In this document: in pieces, positions 26,015 through 35,181 of the stretch | Position numbering within the stretch: the stretch's first letter is position 1 | How the letters are laid out: every line of letters begins with the position of its first letter | Source of the DNA: Alphaproteobacteria bacterium | GTDB lineage: Bacteria; Pseudomonadota; Alphaproteobacteria; GCA-002720895 | Assembly: GCA_022450705.1 (NCBI GenBank) | Contig: JAKUPP010000005.1 | Span: 1 to 48,920, forward strand | Direction: 5' to 3' | Length of the DNA: 48,920 bases | Program-made: the position numbers and the translations under genes | Notes under the pieces: generated by a model | What the model was told of the DNA's origin: nothing | The model's database searches: none | What the model saw: the letters and a program-made list of their open reading frames with translations, nothing else

Positions 26015-27328
26015 TTATTTATCAATTGGTAATAAAAGTCCTGTAACAGATTTATTTGAATCAAAAATTTTTGACAAAATATTTTGTATATCGTCAAGGG
26101 AAACTTTTTGGATATCACTTGACCAATCAATTATATCTTTTAATGAGTATCCTGTAGATAATGAAGAACCAAATATTCTCATACCCATGTATAAACTATC
26201 TTGAGCAAAAATAGTTTCGTTAACTAATCTTTTTTTTGTACTTTTTAATTCATCCTTATTTACAACTTTTTCTTTAATTTCCTTTAAATATATGTTTAAT
26301 TCTGATTCTATCTTATTTAAAGTAATTCCTTTTTTTGGTACAATACTTATAGTAAAGCTAGTATCGCCGAATCCATCTGGATAATAATAAGCAGCTGCGC
26401 TTGTTGCTATTTTTTTATTTTTCACAAATTCATCAAATAACATTCCTGTTGATGGATTTCCAAAAATTTCAGTAAAAACTTGCATAGCTATAGATTCTTT
26501 TTTTGATTTAGTATAAGTTGGAACTAAATAATGTCTTTTAAAAACTGGTATCGCGGTATTTTTCGATTTTAGTATAACTACTCTTGGTGCATGTTGAGTT
26601 GGCTCCTCAGTCCATAATCTTTTTTCAATTTTAGAAGGTTTAATTGATCCAAAATGTTTTTTTGCAATTTTAACAACTTCCTCTAATGTCACATCTCCAC
26701 AAATAACAATTATAGCATTGTTTGGAGCATAATATTTTTCGTAAAAACTCATAACATCTTTCAAGCTTAGATTTTTTATTTCATGTTCCCATCCTATGAT
26801 TGGTTTTCTATAAGGATGATTCATAAACAATGCAGTATTTATTTGTTCTGATAGCAAAGCAGATGGGTTGTTATCGACTCTTGAATATCTTTCTTCAAGA
26901 ACTACTGTTTTTTCATTTTCAAACTCCTTTTCAATTAATTTTATATTCTTCATTCTGTCTGCTTCTAAAGACATAACTAATTCTAGTTTTGATTTATGTA
27001 TTAATTGAAAATACCCTGTATAATTCTTACTAGTAAAAGCATTTTCTTTTCCACCGTTTCGAGCAACTATTTGCGAAAACTCACCAGGCTTTAGTTTCTC
27101 AGTGCCTTTAAATAATAAGTGTTCTAAAAAATGAGCTATTCCAGATTTACCGTTTGGCTCATCTGCAGACCCAACTTTATACCAAATTGAATGGGCAATA
27201 GCTGGTACTCTATTATTTTCTAATACAACAATTTCTAATCCATTTTCTAAAATAGTATGCTGAGGTTTAAATTCAGCAAAAGCAAATTTTGAAAATAAGA
27301 TTATTATTAAAAATAAAAAAAATCTCAT
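26015..27328 (-). CDS. M16 zinc peptidase, catalytic partner
   Basis: A signal peptide covers residues 1-18 (ending AFA). The inverted zinc motif HFLEH is at 66-70, with the distal Glu in the NEKTVVLEERYSR segment. Length is 437 residues. Active and inactive M16 pairs are common in bacteria, where they form a heterodimeric periplasmic or outer-membrane-associated peptidase resembling mitochondrial processing peptidase. The pair is transcribed downstream of lspA and the DUF3035 lipoprotein, suggesting a role in envelope protein turnover (inference). Confidence 0.93.
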   Translation of the reverse strand: MRFFLFLIIILFSKFAFAEFKPQHTILENGLEIVVLENNRVPAIAHSIWYKVGSADEPNGKSGIAHFLEHLLFKGTEKLKPGEFSQIVARNGGKENAFTSKNYTGYFQLIHKSKLELVMSLEADRMKNIKLIEKEFENEKTVVLEERYSRVDNNPSALLSEQINTALFMNHPYRKPIIGWEHEIKNLSLKDVMSFYEKYYAPNNAIIVICGDVTLEEVVKIAKKHFGSIKPSKIEKRLWTEEPTQHAPRVVILKSKNTAIPVFKRHYLVPTYTKSKKESIAMQVFTEIFGNPSTGMLFDEFVKNKKIATSAAAYYYPDGFGDTSFTISIVPKKGITLNKIESELNIYLKEIKEKVVNKDELKSTKKRLVNETIFAQDSLYMGMRIFGSSLSTGYSLKDIIDWSSDIQKVSLDDIQNILSKIFDSNKSVTGLLLPIDK

Positions 27329-27382
27329 GTTAATTAAATAAATAAGAAAATAATTAAATAAATATGAAATTTAAAAAAAATT

Positions 27383-28051
27383 TTAGTCGTTATCGCCTCT
27401 AGATTCAAAATCCGGAATATCTTGATCCCTAGAATTGCTTGAGGGTGCGTCTTCTTGAGTTATAAGATCTTCTAGTAAAAATTCTTCTTCTTTTGACAAA
27501 TTATTATCACCCATAGTTTGTGTTTGCTCAAAACTTTGTTGTCCAAATCCATAATTATTATTATTTCTTTTCACATATGATGTATTTCTATTTTTTGGTT
27601 GAATTTTTCCAAAATCATACGCGTCCGATGGGACAGTTGACCTATATGTTTTTTGGACTCTTGGATTAATATTAATATTTTTTTGTTTATTAATCTTTGA
27701 CACACTTGGATTAAAATTTTCAAAACTTTGAATTTCGCCTGAATTTTCAATATTTGTCATAGCTGGAACTTCATCACTAAATATATCTGTATTTTCATTT
27801 GATTCATATATCTGCTGATCCTCAAAACCCTGATCCATAGTTTCTAAATCATATGTTTGCATTGATTGTTCTTGATCTGTATTTTGTGAATTAATATCAA
27901 ATTCCGGTGGTATTGCTAACGGTGGACCAGATAGTACTGCGTTTTCAGTAGCATCAACATCATCTTTTCCTCCTATTATTCCGCATGATGTTAATAAAAA
28001 AATAGAAATTATAAGAATATAGAATTTATTTATATAATTTTGTAAAACCAT
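27383..28051 (-). CDS. DUF3035 (BamF-like) outer membrane lipoprotein
   Basis: The N-terminus has a lipobox, LLTSC with Cys23, so it is a predicted lipoprotein. After the lipobox comes SGPPLAIPPEFDI, the characteristic DUF3035 motif. Caulobacter BamF, a member of the outer membrane protein assembly machine, belongs to this family. The rest of the 222-residue chain is low complexity, rich in Asn, Gln, Asp and Glu, and probably disordered. It lies 11 bases after lspA and before the M16 pair, the usual alphaproteobacterial context. Confidence 0.8.
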   Translation of the reverse strand: MVLQNYINKFYILIISIFLLTSCGIIGGKDDVDATENAVLSGPPLAIPPEFDINSQNTDQEQSMQTYDLETMDQGFEDQQIYESNENTDIFSDEVPAMTNIENSGEIQSFENFNPSVSKINKQKNININPRVQKTYRSTVPSDAYDFGKIQPKNRNTSYVKRNNNNYGFGQQSFEQTQTMGDNNLSKEEEFLLEDLITQEDAPSSNSRDQDIPDFESRGDND

Positions 28052-28062
28052 TATTTATAAAT

Positions 28063-28539
28063 TTAAGCAATATTATCCTTTTGGCTAGTAAAAATAGTAA
28101 AAACATATATAAAAGCACCAATTGTTATATAAGTATCGGCAAAATTAAAAGCAGGCCAGTGAAAATTGCCAATATGAAAATCGATAAAATCAACTACTGC
28201 TTTATGGCTTAATCTATCAATAAGATTTCCGATTGCACCGGATATTATTAAAGATAATGATAAACTTAAATTTCTATTTTTAGTTTTTTGAAACCAAAAA
28301 AAAAGAAATAGTATGATGCTTGAAGTAACTATAATCATAAAAAAATTTATATTCATAAAATTTGATAACATGCCAAAACTAATCCCTTTATTCCAAACGG
28401 GAACAAAATTTAAATATTTATTTATTTCAATAATTCTTTGACTATCAAAAACATTGCTTAACATCCAATTTTTACTTAACTGATCAAGAAAAATAAATAA
28501 AGGAATTAATATTAATAATTTTTTTTTAGTTTTACTCAT
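28063..28539 (-). CDS. lspA: Lipoprotein signal peptidase (signal peptidase II)
   Basis: LspA cleaves lipoprotein signal peptides after lipid attachment. Four membrane helices are present. The catalytic Asp pair is Asp117 (KAVVDFIDF) and Asp135 ([11 protein letters not shown]). The block [10 protein letters not shown] matches the family. Length is 158 residues. The start ATG overlaps the ileS stop (ATGA), a typical ileS-lspA coupling. Substrates in this window include the DUF3035 lipoprotein and the small lipoprotein before exbB. Confidence 0.96.
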   Translation of the reverse strand: MSKTKKKLLILIPLFIFLDQLSKNWMLSNVFDSQRIIEINKYLNFVPVWNKGISFGMLSNFMNINFFMIIVTSSIILFLFFWFQKTKNRNLSLSLSLIISGAIGNLIDRLSHKAVVDFIDFHIGNFHWPAFNFADTYITIGAFIYVFTIFTSQKDNIA

Positions 28540-31295
28540 TTTTCAACCACAGATTGGCATCTATTACATAAATTTTTATTATTTACTTCTTTAGATATAA
28601 CCCAACATCTTTCACATTTTAATCCATCTGCTTTTTTAATTTTTACTTTAATATCATTAATACCATCTAAAGAAAAGGCATCGTCTGATAATTTATCTAC
28701 AATTTCCGCTGATGAAACTATGAAAAGATCGTTTAAATTTATATTATTTAAATAATTTTTTATTTTTTTTGAAACTGTAAGTTCAGTTGATGCTTCTAAA
28801 CTTGATCCGATTATTTTTTTCTCTCTTTCTATTTCAATTGCACTAGTAACAACTTTTCTAACATTTATAATTTCTTTCCATTTTTCTCCAAAACTTTTAT
28901 CGCCCCATTTTTCATCAGTTTTTGGAAATGTTCTTAAATGTATACTTTCCTTATTATTAAAGTTACTTGATAACCAGGCTTCCTCTGCGGTAAAACAAAG
29001 TATCGGTGCAAACCAAGTTGTCAAAAAATTAAATATTATTTTTAAAGTAGATCTGCACGACTTTCTTTTTTGGCTTAATTCTTTATCGCAGTACAAACAA
29101 TCTTTTCTTATATCAAAATAAAAAGAAGATAAATCGTTTGAACAAAAAACAAGTAATTCTTTATATATTTTATGATAATTATTTTCTTTAATAGAATTTT
29201 CTATAATTTTATTTATTTCCCATATTTTAAATAAAATATATTTCTCTAAATCTGGTAAATTTTTATAATCCATTTGTTCTTTATCTTTATAACCTTTAAG
29301 ATTTCCGATTAAAAAACGAAATGTATTTCGAATTCTTCTATAAGAATCTACTTGTGACTTAATTATATTTTCATCTATTTTTATATCTTCAAAATAATCC
29401 GAAGCAACTGCCCATAATCTTAATATATCTGTTCCATATTTATTAATAATTTCATTAGGAGAAACAACATTTCCTTCCGATTTTGACATTTTTTTCCCTT
29501 TTCCATCAACAACAAATCCATGGGACAAAATACTTTTAAATGGCGCTTTATTTCTTGTTCCACATGATTGTAACAATGATGAATGAAACCATCCGCGGTG
29601 TTGGTCTGAACCTTCTAAATATAAATCTGCTGGCCACGCTAAATCTTTTCTATCTTCTAAAACATATGTATGGCTTGATCCACTATCAAACCATACTTCT
29701 ATTACATCTTTAATTTGAATAAAATCATCTTTATTATAATTTTTTCCAAGAAATTCTCCTGGATCTAATTCAAACCATGAGTCACTTCCTTTTTTTTCAA
29801 AAATTTTAGCAATATTTTCTATAATATTTTTATCAATTAACGGCTCGCTAGTTTTTTTATTTACAAATATAGGAAGCGGTACTCCCCAAAACCTTTGTCT
29901 TGATATGCACCAATCTGGTCTATCTTCTATCATAGAAGTTATTCTGTTTTTCCCTTTCTTAGGAAAAAAATCGACTTTTTTAAGAGCATCTAATGCTTTT
30001 TTTCTTAAACTTTCTTTTTCTAAAGAAATAAACCATTGGGTGGTGTTTCTGTAAATTAATGGTTTTTTTGAACGCCATGAATGAGGATAACTGTGAAAAA
30101 TATTTGTTTTATATAAAAGTTTCTTTTTTGTTTCTAAAAATTCAATGACTTTATTATCAGCTTTAAAAACGTGCATATCTTTCATTAAAGGAACTTCTTC
30201 ATAATAAATTCCACTTTCATTGATAGTTTTTGGTACATCAATATTATTTTTTTTTGCTAAATTAAAATCATCGATACCATGTCCTGGGGCTATATGTACA
30301 ATGCCTGTACCTTCTTCTTTTGTAACAAAATCTGCTTCTAATAAAGGAACTTCAAATTTATATCCATAATCATTTAATGGATGCCTGCAAATAGTTTTTG
30401 AGAGTTCTTTGCCTGTAAAATCTTTAATTTTTTTTATATTTAATTCAGTATCTTTTTTTAATTTATCTATTAGGTCGCTTGCAATTATAAAATTAGTATT
30501 AGATAAATTTTCATTTACTAAACTATATGAAAAATTTTTATTAAAAGCTAAAGCTCTATTGCCTGGTATAGTCCAAGGAGTCGTAGTCCATATTAAAATA
30601 TTAGTATTTTTTTTATCTTCAATTTTTAAGTTTGTTTTATTAATTGGAAATAAAACATAAATTGCATTATCAGATTTATCTTTATATTCTACTTCTGCAT
30701 CAGCCAATGCTGTTTTCTCAACTACGGACCACATTACGGGTCTAGAACCTTTATAAAGAGAACCATTTAATAAAAATTTACCTATTTCTCTAACTATTTG
30801 CGCTTCTGCTTTATAAGACATAGTGGAGTAATAGTTTTCCCAATCACCCAATATACCAAAACGTTCGAACTCTTCTCTTTGAATTTTTATCCAATGTTCT
30901 GCAAATGTGCGGCATTTATTTCGGAACTCTTTAATAGAAATTTCTTTTTTGTCGTCTCCTTTTTTTCTTAACTCTTGCTCAACTTCCCATTCGATTGGTA
31001 AACCATGGCAGTCCCAACCCGGCACAAATGCCGCATCTAAACCTTGCATTTGTTTAGATCTAACAATTATATCCTTTAAAATCTTATTTAATGCATGGCC
31101 CATATGTAAATGGCCATTTGCGTAGGGAGGACCATCGTGTAAAACAAATTTTTTATTTTTTTTTGATTTTTTTCTTAATTCTTGATACAACTTCTCTTTT
31201 TTCCATTTTTCAAGAATCTTAGGTTCATTAGTAGGTAAACTAGCTTTCATACTAAATTCTGTTTCTGGTAAAAAAAGTGTATCTTTATAATTCAT
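28536..31295 (-). CDS. ileS: Isoleucyl-tRNA synthetase
   Basis: Class I synthetase charging tRNA-Ile. The HIGH motif is HMGH at 64-67 within [20 protein letters not shown], and the KMSKS loop is [12 protein letters not shown]. The editing (CP1) domain includes [11 protein letters not shown]. The C-terminus carries a Cys4 zinc finger, CERCW and CNRCQ, typical of eubacterial IleS. Length is 919 residues. It overlaps ribF on one side and lspA on the other by four bases each, giving a coupled ribF-ileS-lspA block as in many proteobacteria. Confidence 0.98.
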   Translation of the reverse strand: MNYKDTLFLPETEFSMKASLPTNEPKILEKWKKEKLYQELRKKSKKNKKFVLHDGPPYANGHLHMGHALNKILKDIIVRSKQMQGLDAAFVPGWDCHGLPIEWEVEQELRKKGDDKKEISIKEFRNKCRTFAEHWIKIQREEFERFGILGDWENYYSTMSYKAEAQIVREIGKFLLNGSLYKGSRPVMWSVVEKTALADAEVEYKDKSDNAIYVLFPINKTNLKIEDKKNTNILIWTTTPWTIPGNRALAFNKNFSYSLVNENLSNTNFIIASDLIDKLKKDTELNIKKIKDFTGKELSKTICRHPLNDYGYKFEVPLLEADFVTKEEGTGIVHIAPGHGIDDFNLAKKNNIDVPKTINESGIYYEEVPLMKDMHVFKADNKVIEFLETKKKLLYKTNIFHSYPHSWRSKKPLIYRNTTQWFISLEKESLRKKALDALKKVDFFPKKGKNRITSMIEDRPDWCISRQRFWGVPLPIFVNKKTSEPLIDKNIIENIAKIFEKKGSDSWFELDPGEFLGKNYNKDDFIQIKDVIEVWFDSGSSHTYVLEDRKDLAWPADLYLEGSDQHRGWFHSSLLQSCGTRNKAPFKSILSHGFVVDGKGKKMSKSEGNVVSPNEIINKYGTDILRLWAVASDYFEDIKIDENIIKSQVDSYRRIRNTFRFLIGNLKGYKDKEQMDYKNLPDLEKYILFKIWEINKIIENSIKENNYHKIYKELLVFCSNDLSSFYFDIRKDCLYCDKELSQKRKSCRSTLKIIFNFLTTWFAPILCFTAEEAWLSSNFNNKESIHLRTFPKTDEKWGDKSFGEKWKEIINVRKVVTSAIEIEREKKIIGSSLEASTELTVSKKIKNYLNNINLNDLFIVSSAEIVDKLSDDAFSLDGINDIKVKIKKADGLKCERCWVISKEVNNKNLCNRCQSVVEK

Positions 31296-32218
31296 TTATT
31301 TTTACTTAAAATTCTTTTTGCTAATAAAATATCTTTTTCTATTTGTTTTTTTAAAGCTTTAATATTAGCAAATTTTTTTTCTTTTCGTAAAAACCCTAAT
31401 AGTTCTACAAATATTTTTTTTCCATACAAAATATTTTTAAGATTAAAAAAATGATTTTCAAAAAATATTTTCTTTTCATTAAACGTTGGTCTGTTTCCAA
31501 TATTTGCTAATCCAAAATATTTTTTTTTTTTATTAGTGTCAAAATAACTTTTAGTTATATAAACACCTTTCATAGGAACAATATAATCATTTAAAACAAA
31601 ATTTGCTGTTCTATACCCTAGTTTTATTCCTCTTCCACTTCCTTTAATAATTTTACCTTCTAATAACCAATTACGCCCTAACATTTCCTTAACAATATCA
31701 TATTTTCCAGTTTCTAGTTTTTTCCTAATAAATGTTGAATTAAATACTGTTTTATTTCTACCTACTACTGGTTTAACAACTTTTAATTTGTATGAATATT
31801 TTTTAGCTAATTTTTTTAGAAAATCTATATTTCCTTTTCTCCTATAACCAAAATAAAAATTATATCCAACAACAATAAATTTTGGTTTGAATATAATAAG
31901 TTTCTTGATAAACCCCTCAGGTGATAATTTATTTAAATTTTTATTAAATTTCATAAAAATTAAATAATCCACACCTAGTTTTTTTATTTCTTCAATTTTT
32001 GTTGTATCACTTAATAATTTAAAAGGTTTAGAATTTTTTTTAAAAAAATCGTTTGGATGCGGTGTAAAAGTAATTACAACTGACTTTAAATTATCTTTTT
32101 TCGAGAGTTCAACAACTTGCTTAATAATTTTTTGATGGCCTTTATGTATTCCATCAAAATTACCAATTGTTAAAACGGTATTTTGTCTTATTTTTGAATA
32201 TCCATTTAGGACTTTCAT
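31292..32218 (-). CDS. ribF: Bifunctional riboflavin kinase / FAD synthetase
   Basis: RibF makes FMN and FAD from riboflavin. The N-terminal FAD synthetase domain has the nucleotidyl-transferase motif GNFDGIHKGHQKII and later STFIRKKLETGKYD. The C-terminal riboflavin kinase domain has GSGRGIKLGYRTANF with the PTAN-like loop as RTAN. Length is 308 residues. The start is ATG, and the stop overlaps the ileS start. It sits upstream of ileS in the same unit. Confidence 0.95.
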   Translation of the reverse strand: MKVLNGYSKIRQNTVLTIGNFDGIHKGHQKIIKQVVELSKKDNLKSVVITFTPHPNDFFKKNSKPFKLLSDTTKIEEIKKLGVDYLIFMKFNKNLNKLSPEGFIKKLIIFKPKFIVVGYNFYFGYRRKGNIDFLKKLAKKYSYKLKVVKPVVGRNKTVFNSTFIRKKLETGKYDIVKEMLGRNWLLEGKIIKGSGRGIKLGYRTANFVLNDYIVPMKGVYITKSYFDTNKKKKYFGLANIGNRPTFNEKKIFFENHFFNLKNILYGKKIFVELLGFLRKEKKFANIKALKKQIEKDILLAKRILSKNK

Positions 32219-32224
32219 ACTAAT

Positions 32225-32641
32225 TTACTTTTGTGGAGGTATAACAATTGCAGTACCCTCTAAAACTACTTTATTCTTCACAAAACATAGTGTTTGAAGT
32301 TCACACCATTTCTTTTTTAATATTTTTTTTTGAACACTTATTTTTATTTTAACTAAATCGTTAATTTTTACTGGTCTTTTAAATTTTAAAGTTTGAGAAA
32401 CATATATTGTCCCATTTCCAGGAAATTTATTGCCTATAACCGACGAAACAAATGAGGCAATTAACATTCCATGAGCAATTCTTGTTTTGAAAATAGTGTT
32501 TTTTGCAAAGTTTTCATTTAAATGTATTGGGTTTTTATCACCCGATGCACTAGCAAATTTTTTTATATTTGCATCACTAACTTTTATACTTTCAGTATAT
32601 GATTGGTTTATTTTTAATTTATTAAAATGAATTTTTTTCAC
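32225..32641 (-). CDS. MaoC-like (R)-specific enoyl-CoA hydratase
   Basis: A single hotdog-fold MaoC domain of 138 residues. The hydratase 2 signature is present: SGDKNPIHLN with Asp35 and His40, followed by IAHGML. PhaJ-type members hydrate trans-2-enoyl-CoA to (R)-3-hydroxyacyl-CoA for polyester or lipid synthesis; no other polyhydroxyalkanoate gene is visible here. It is the first gene of the minus-strand run and lies across an AT-rich 91-base gap from the divergent lipoprotein gene. Confidence 0.86.
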   Translation of the reverse strand: MKKIHFNKLKINQSYTESIKVSDANIKKFASASGDKNPIHLNENFAKNTIFKTRIAHGMLIASFVSSVIGNKFPGNGTIYVSQTLKFKRPVKINDLVKIKISVQKKILKKKWCELQTLCFVKNKVVLEGTAIVIPPQK

Positions 32642-32732
32642 AATTTCTATAAAAAAGAAAAAATTATTAAAACAATTTTTTTAAAATTAATGTAATATTA
32701 TATTTAATTAATTTTTAAACAACACAAACTCA

Positions 32733-33026
32733 ATGAAAAAAATTATCTTCAAAAATACTCTAATTCTTTTTTTATTTTTAACTGTTGGGTGTGAAAAAAG
32801 TTTTAATACTTCAAAATTTAATAAACAAAGTTCAAATTATAAAATTTGTCTAAAAGATGCTAATGATAATATTGAAACAAGTATCAATATTAATCAAGAT
32901 AGGATTGATATGCTTCAAACAGATGATACCATGGTTGATTCATATAATATTGGAAATGATATAGATAATATAAAATTATCAAAAAAAAGAAAAAAAATGA
33001 TTGAAGATTGTATGAAATCAAGATAA
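32733..33026 (+). CDS. Small predicted lipoprotein of unknown function upstream of exbB
   Basis: I do not recognise this 97-residue protein. It has a signal sequence and lipobox, FLTVGC with Cys20. The mature part is hydrophilic, mostly helical in appearance, and contains two further cysteines, Cys39 and Cys93, which could form a disulfide. It starts with ATG and is followed after 23 bases by exbB, on the same strand, so it is probably part of the Ton motor operon. Whether it works with ExbB/ExbD/TonB is inference from position. Its base composition is like the neighbouring genes. Confidence 0.7.
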   Translation: MKKIIFKNTLILFLFLTVGCEKSFNTSKFNKQSSNYKICLKDANDNIETSININQDRIDMLQTDDTMVDSYNIGNDIDNIKLSKKRKKMIEDCMKSR

Positions 33027-33049
33027 TGAACTAATTATTGTGTTTTTTA

Positions 33050-33706
33050 ATGGAATTACTCGAATTCATAAATTTAAATAATCTAAATAATTTAGATTTA
33101 ATATCAAAAGGAGGCCCTGTGATGTTTGTTTTACTGGGATTCTCAATTTTTGCTTTTGCAATAATTTTTGTCAAATTAATACAATTTTTATCTGCTGCAT
33201 TAACTAAAACCAATAAGATAGAAGAAGTTCTTTCTAAACTAAATGGCTCCAATGCAAAAAAACATTTACCTGATATTCAAAAAATAAAAAGTCCGCTAGC
33301 AAGAATTATTGAAGTTGTAATTGTGACAAAAGGAGATAGAAGATTTGATAAAGAATCTAGAGAAGCAGAAATATCTAGGATTATCTCAGTTGAAGTCAGG
33401 GCTTTAGAAAATTATCTTGGTGGATTAGAGGTCATTGCAAGCATTAGTCCTTTGCTTGGATTATTTGGAACTGTTCTTGGAATGATAAAAGCTTTTTTAA
33501 ACTTAGAAAAAGCAGGTTCACAAATAGATCCTGCTCTATTAGCTGGGGGAATTTGGGAAGCGCTGTTAACAACTGCATTTGGACTTGCAATTGCAATACC
33601 GGCTCTAGCTGCTTATCATCTTTTTGAAAATAAAATAAGTAATACCAGAGATAAAATTAACGATGCGGTCGTAAGAACCAATACCCTACTTAATTTTAAA
33701 AAGTAA
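33050..33706 (+). CDS. exbB: ExbB/TolQ-family proton channel subunit
   Basis: ExbB forms the membrane scaffold of the Ton motor, which couples the proton gradient to TonB. The chain has three hydrophobic segments; the region PLLGLFGTVLGMIKAF, then GIWEALLTTAFGLAIAIPALAAYHLFE, is the conserved pore-lining block with the family Glu in IWEALLTTA and two Thr. Length from ATG 33050 is 218 residues; an in-frame TTG at 33038 adds four residues and is less likely. The genes after it are two ExbD and one TonB, not TolA, TolB or Pal, so ExbB fits better than TolQ. Confidence 0.9.
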   Translation: MELLEFINLNNLNNLDLISKGGPVMFVLLGFSIFAFAIIFVKLIQFLSAALTKTNKIEEVLSKLNGSNAKKHLPDIQKIKSPLARIIEVVIVTKGDRRFDKESREAEISRIISVEVRALENYLGGLEVIASISPLLGLFGTVLGMIKAFLNLEKAGSQIDPALLAGGIWEALLTTAFGLAIAIPALAAYHLFENKISNTRDKINDAVVRTNTLLNFKK

Positions 33707-33712
33707 AAAACT

Positions 33713-34126
33713 TTGAAAACTCACAATTTTTATCAAAAAGAAGAAAAAGAACTTATATCTATTAATATTACTCCTTTGATAGATATTGTTTTTCTTTTGC
33801 TTGTTTTTTTCATGCTTGCCACTTCATTTATTCAAAAAAGTACAATTGAAGTAAATTTAAGCAGCGGAGAAACTCTTCAAACCGAAAAACAAAAAAATGA
33901 TGTAATACTAACTTTAAATAAAACGGGTCAGATTTATTTAAATAATAAGTTAATTAATATTTCTAATATTAAAAATGAAATAATTAAAATTATTGATAAT
34001 AATCCAGAACATAAAATTTTAATAAAAAGTCATAAAAAAATAGCTGTTCAAAAAGTAATTAGATTAATTGAAGAAGTTCGTTTAGCTGGAACAGATAATA
34101 TTAAATTAGTAAATTTAGAAAAATAA
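33713..34126 (+). CDS. exbD: ExbD/TolR-family protein, first copy with conserved Asp
   Basis: ExbD threads the ExbB pore and carries the protonatable Asp needed for energy transduction. Here the transmembrane helix starts ITPLIDIVFLLLVFFMLAT, with Asp24 in place. The periplasmic domain contains the usual DVILTLNKTGQIYLNNK and a C-terminal KVIRLIEEVRLAGTDNIKLV. Length is 137 residues. The start is TTG at 33713, six bases after the exbB stop. The last base of its TAA is shared with the ATG of the second ExbD gene. Confidence 0.92.
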   Translation: MKTHNFYQKEEKELISINITPLIDIVFLLLVFFMLATSFIQKSTIEVNLSSGETLQTEKQKNDVILTLNKTGQIYLNNKLINISNIKNEIIKIIDNNPEHKILIKSHKKIAVQKVIRLIEEVRLAGTDNIKLVNLEK

Positions 34127-34524
34127 TGGCAACAAAGAAAAAAATAAAGCAAATAAACTTAATTCCGTTAATCAATATTATTTTTTTAATGTTAATTTTT
34201 TTTATGCTTGCAGGAACTATCACAACAATTGACCCTCATAAAGTGAGTGTTCCTGATTCAATAATAAAAAATGATCCTATAACTCCTTTTTTAACAATTA
34301 TTATAAAAAAAGATGGCGAAGTATTTATTGACAGTAAAAATAGAAAAAAAGAATTACAAAAAAGAAATTATTTAGAAATTTTAAGATCAAGAAAGCCGAA
34401 TGAAGTATCCCTAAAAATAGATTCACAAACACCTTCGGAATATTTTTTAAAAATTTTAAAAATACTTGAAAACGAGAATATAAAAAAAGTAGTAGTAGAA
34501 ACAAATTACGTGCAACAAAAATAA
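34126..34524 (+). CDS. ExbD-family protein, second copy with Asn instead of the transmembrane Asp
   Basis: This 132-residue protein aligns with ExbD over its whole length: a short basic N-terminus, a transmembrane helix IPLINIIFLMLIFFMLAG, and a periplasmic domain with FLTIIIKKDGEVFIDSK. At the position of the essential family Asp, ExbD has PLID (Asp24 in the first copy); here the codon is AAT, giving PLIN with Asn17. No other acidic residue lies in the helix. The gene shares its first base with the stop of exbD and its TAA directly abuts the tonB ATG, so all three are tightly coupled. It may form a mixed dimer with the first ExbD. Confidence 0.88.
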   Translation: MATKKKIKQINLIPLINIIFLMLIFFMLAGTITTIDPHKVSVPDSIIKNDPITPFLTIIIKKDGEVFIDSKNRKKELQKRNYLEILRSRKPNEVSLKIDSQTPSEYFLKILKILENENIKKVVVETNYVQQK

Positions 34525-35178
34525 ATGGAAGAAAAAACAAATATATGGGCTTTAAACTTTGCTTTTCTACTTTCTATTCTTTTGCATATTTATATAATTT
34601 TTTTTCTTACAGGATTTAATGTTAATTTTTTAGATAAGAAAAAGAGAATTACAATAACTTTATCTGCCATTGGTACTATGGATGAAGCTCCTAAAGAATC
34701 TATAAAAAAAGAAAAAATAATTAAAAAAGAAATCCCTGAAATTAAAAAAATTGAGAAAAAATCTAAAGAGAAAGTTAAAAAAAAGATTGATATAAAAAAA
34801 GTTTTGCCTCAAGAAAAATCAATAAAAAAAGAGGTAAAAAAAAGTGCTGAAGGTGGAACAGTAAAAGGAATCGAGGGTGGGGCTTCCAAAGAAATTATAA
34901 ATCAATATGTTACTCAAGTATATAAATTGATAGATTCAAAAAAAAAATATCCAAGACAATCTCTAATAAGAAGGGAAGAAGGTATAGTTTTACTCGAAAT
35001 AGTTATTCAAAATGATGGAAAATTAAAAAGTGTAAAATCTATTAAAGCAAAGTTCCAAAGACTTGTAGATTCAAGTTTTGATGCTGTAGAATTAGCTGCG
35101 CCATTTCCTGTCTTTCCAAAAGAAATAATTAAAAAAAGAATGATTATTCAAGTTCCAGTAATTTACAAAATAAGGTAG
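34525..35178 (+). CDS. tonB: TonB family energy transducer
   Basis: TonB spans the inner membrane and periplasm and opens outer membrane receptors. The 217-residue protein has an N-terminal membrane helix (about 10-30), then a highly charged Lys/Glu-rich linker (about 50-110) instead of the usual proline-rich one, and a C-terminal TonB domain: KKYPRQSLIRREEGIVLLEIVI and DAVELAAPFPVFPKEI match the family (YPxxA, EGxVxVxxxI, PFPPxP). The ATG follows the stop of the second exbD with no gap. No TonB-dependent receptor is in the window. Confidence 0.9.
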   Translation: MEEKTNIWALNFAFLLSILLHIYIIFFLTGFNVNFLDKKKRITITLSAIGTMDEAPKESIKKEKIIKKEIPEIKKIEKKSKEKVKKKIDIKKVLPQEKSIKKEVKKSAEGGTVKGIEGGASKEIINQYVTQVYKLIDSKKKYPRQSLIRREEGIVLLEIVIQNDGKLKSVKSIKAKFQRLVDSSFDAVELAAPFPVFPKEIIKKRMIIQVPVIYKIR

Positions 35179-35181
35179 CGC

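Noticed and set aside
33050-35178. Tol-Pal system
   Set aside because: The ExbB/TolQ-like and ExbD/TolR-like genes could suggest Tol-Pal, but the following gene has a TonB C-terminal domain, and tolA, tolB, pal and ybgC are missing.
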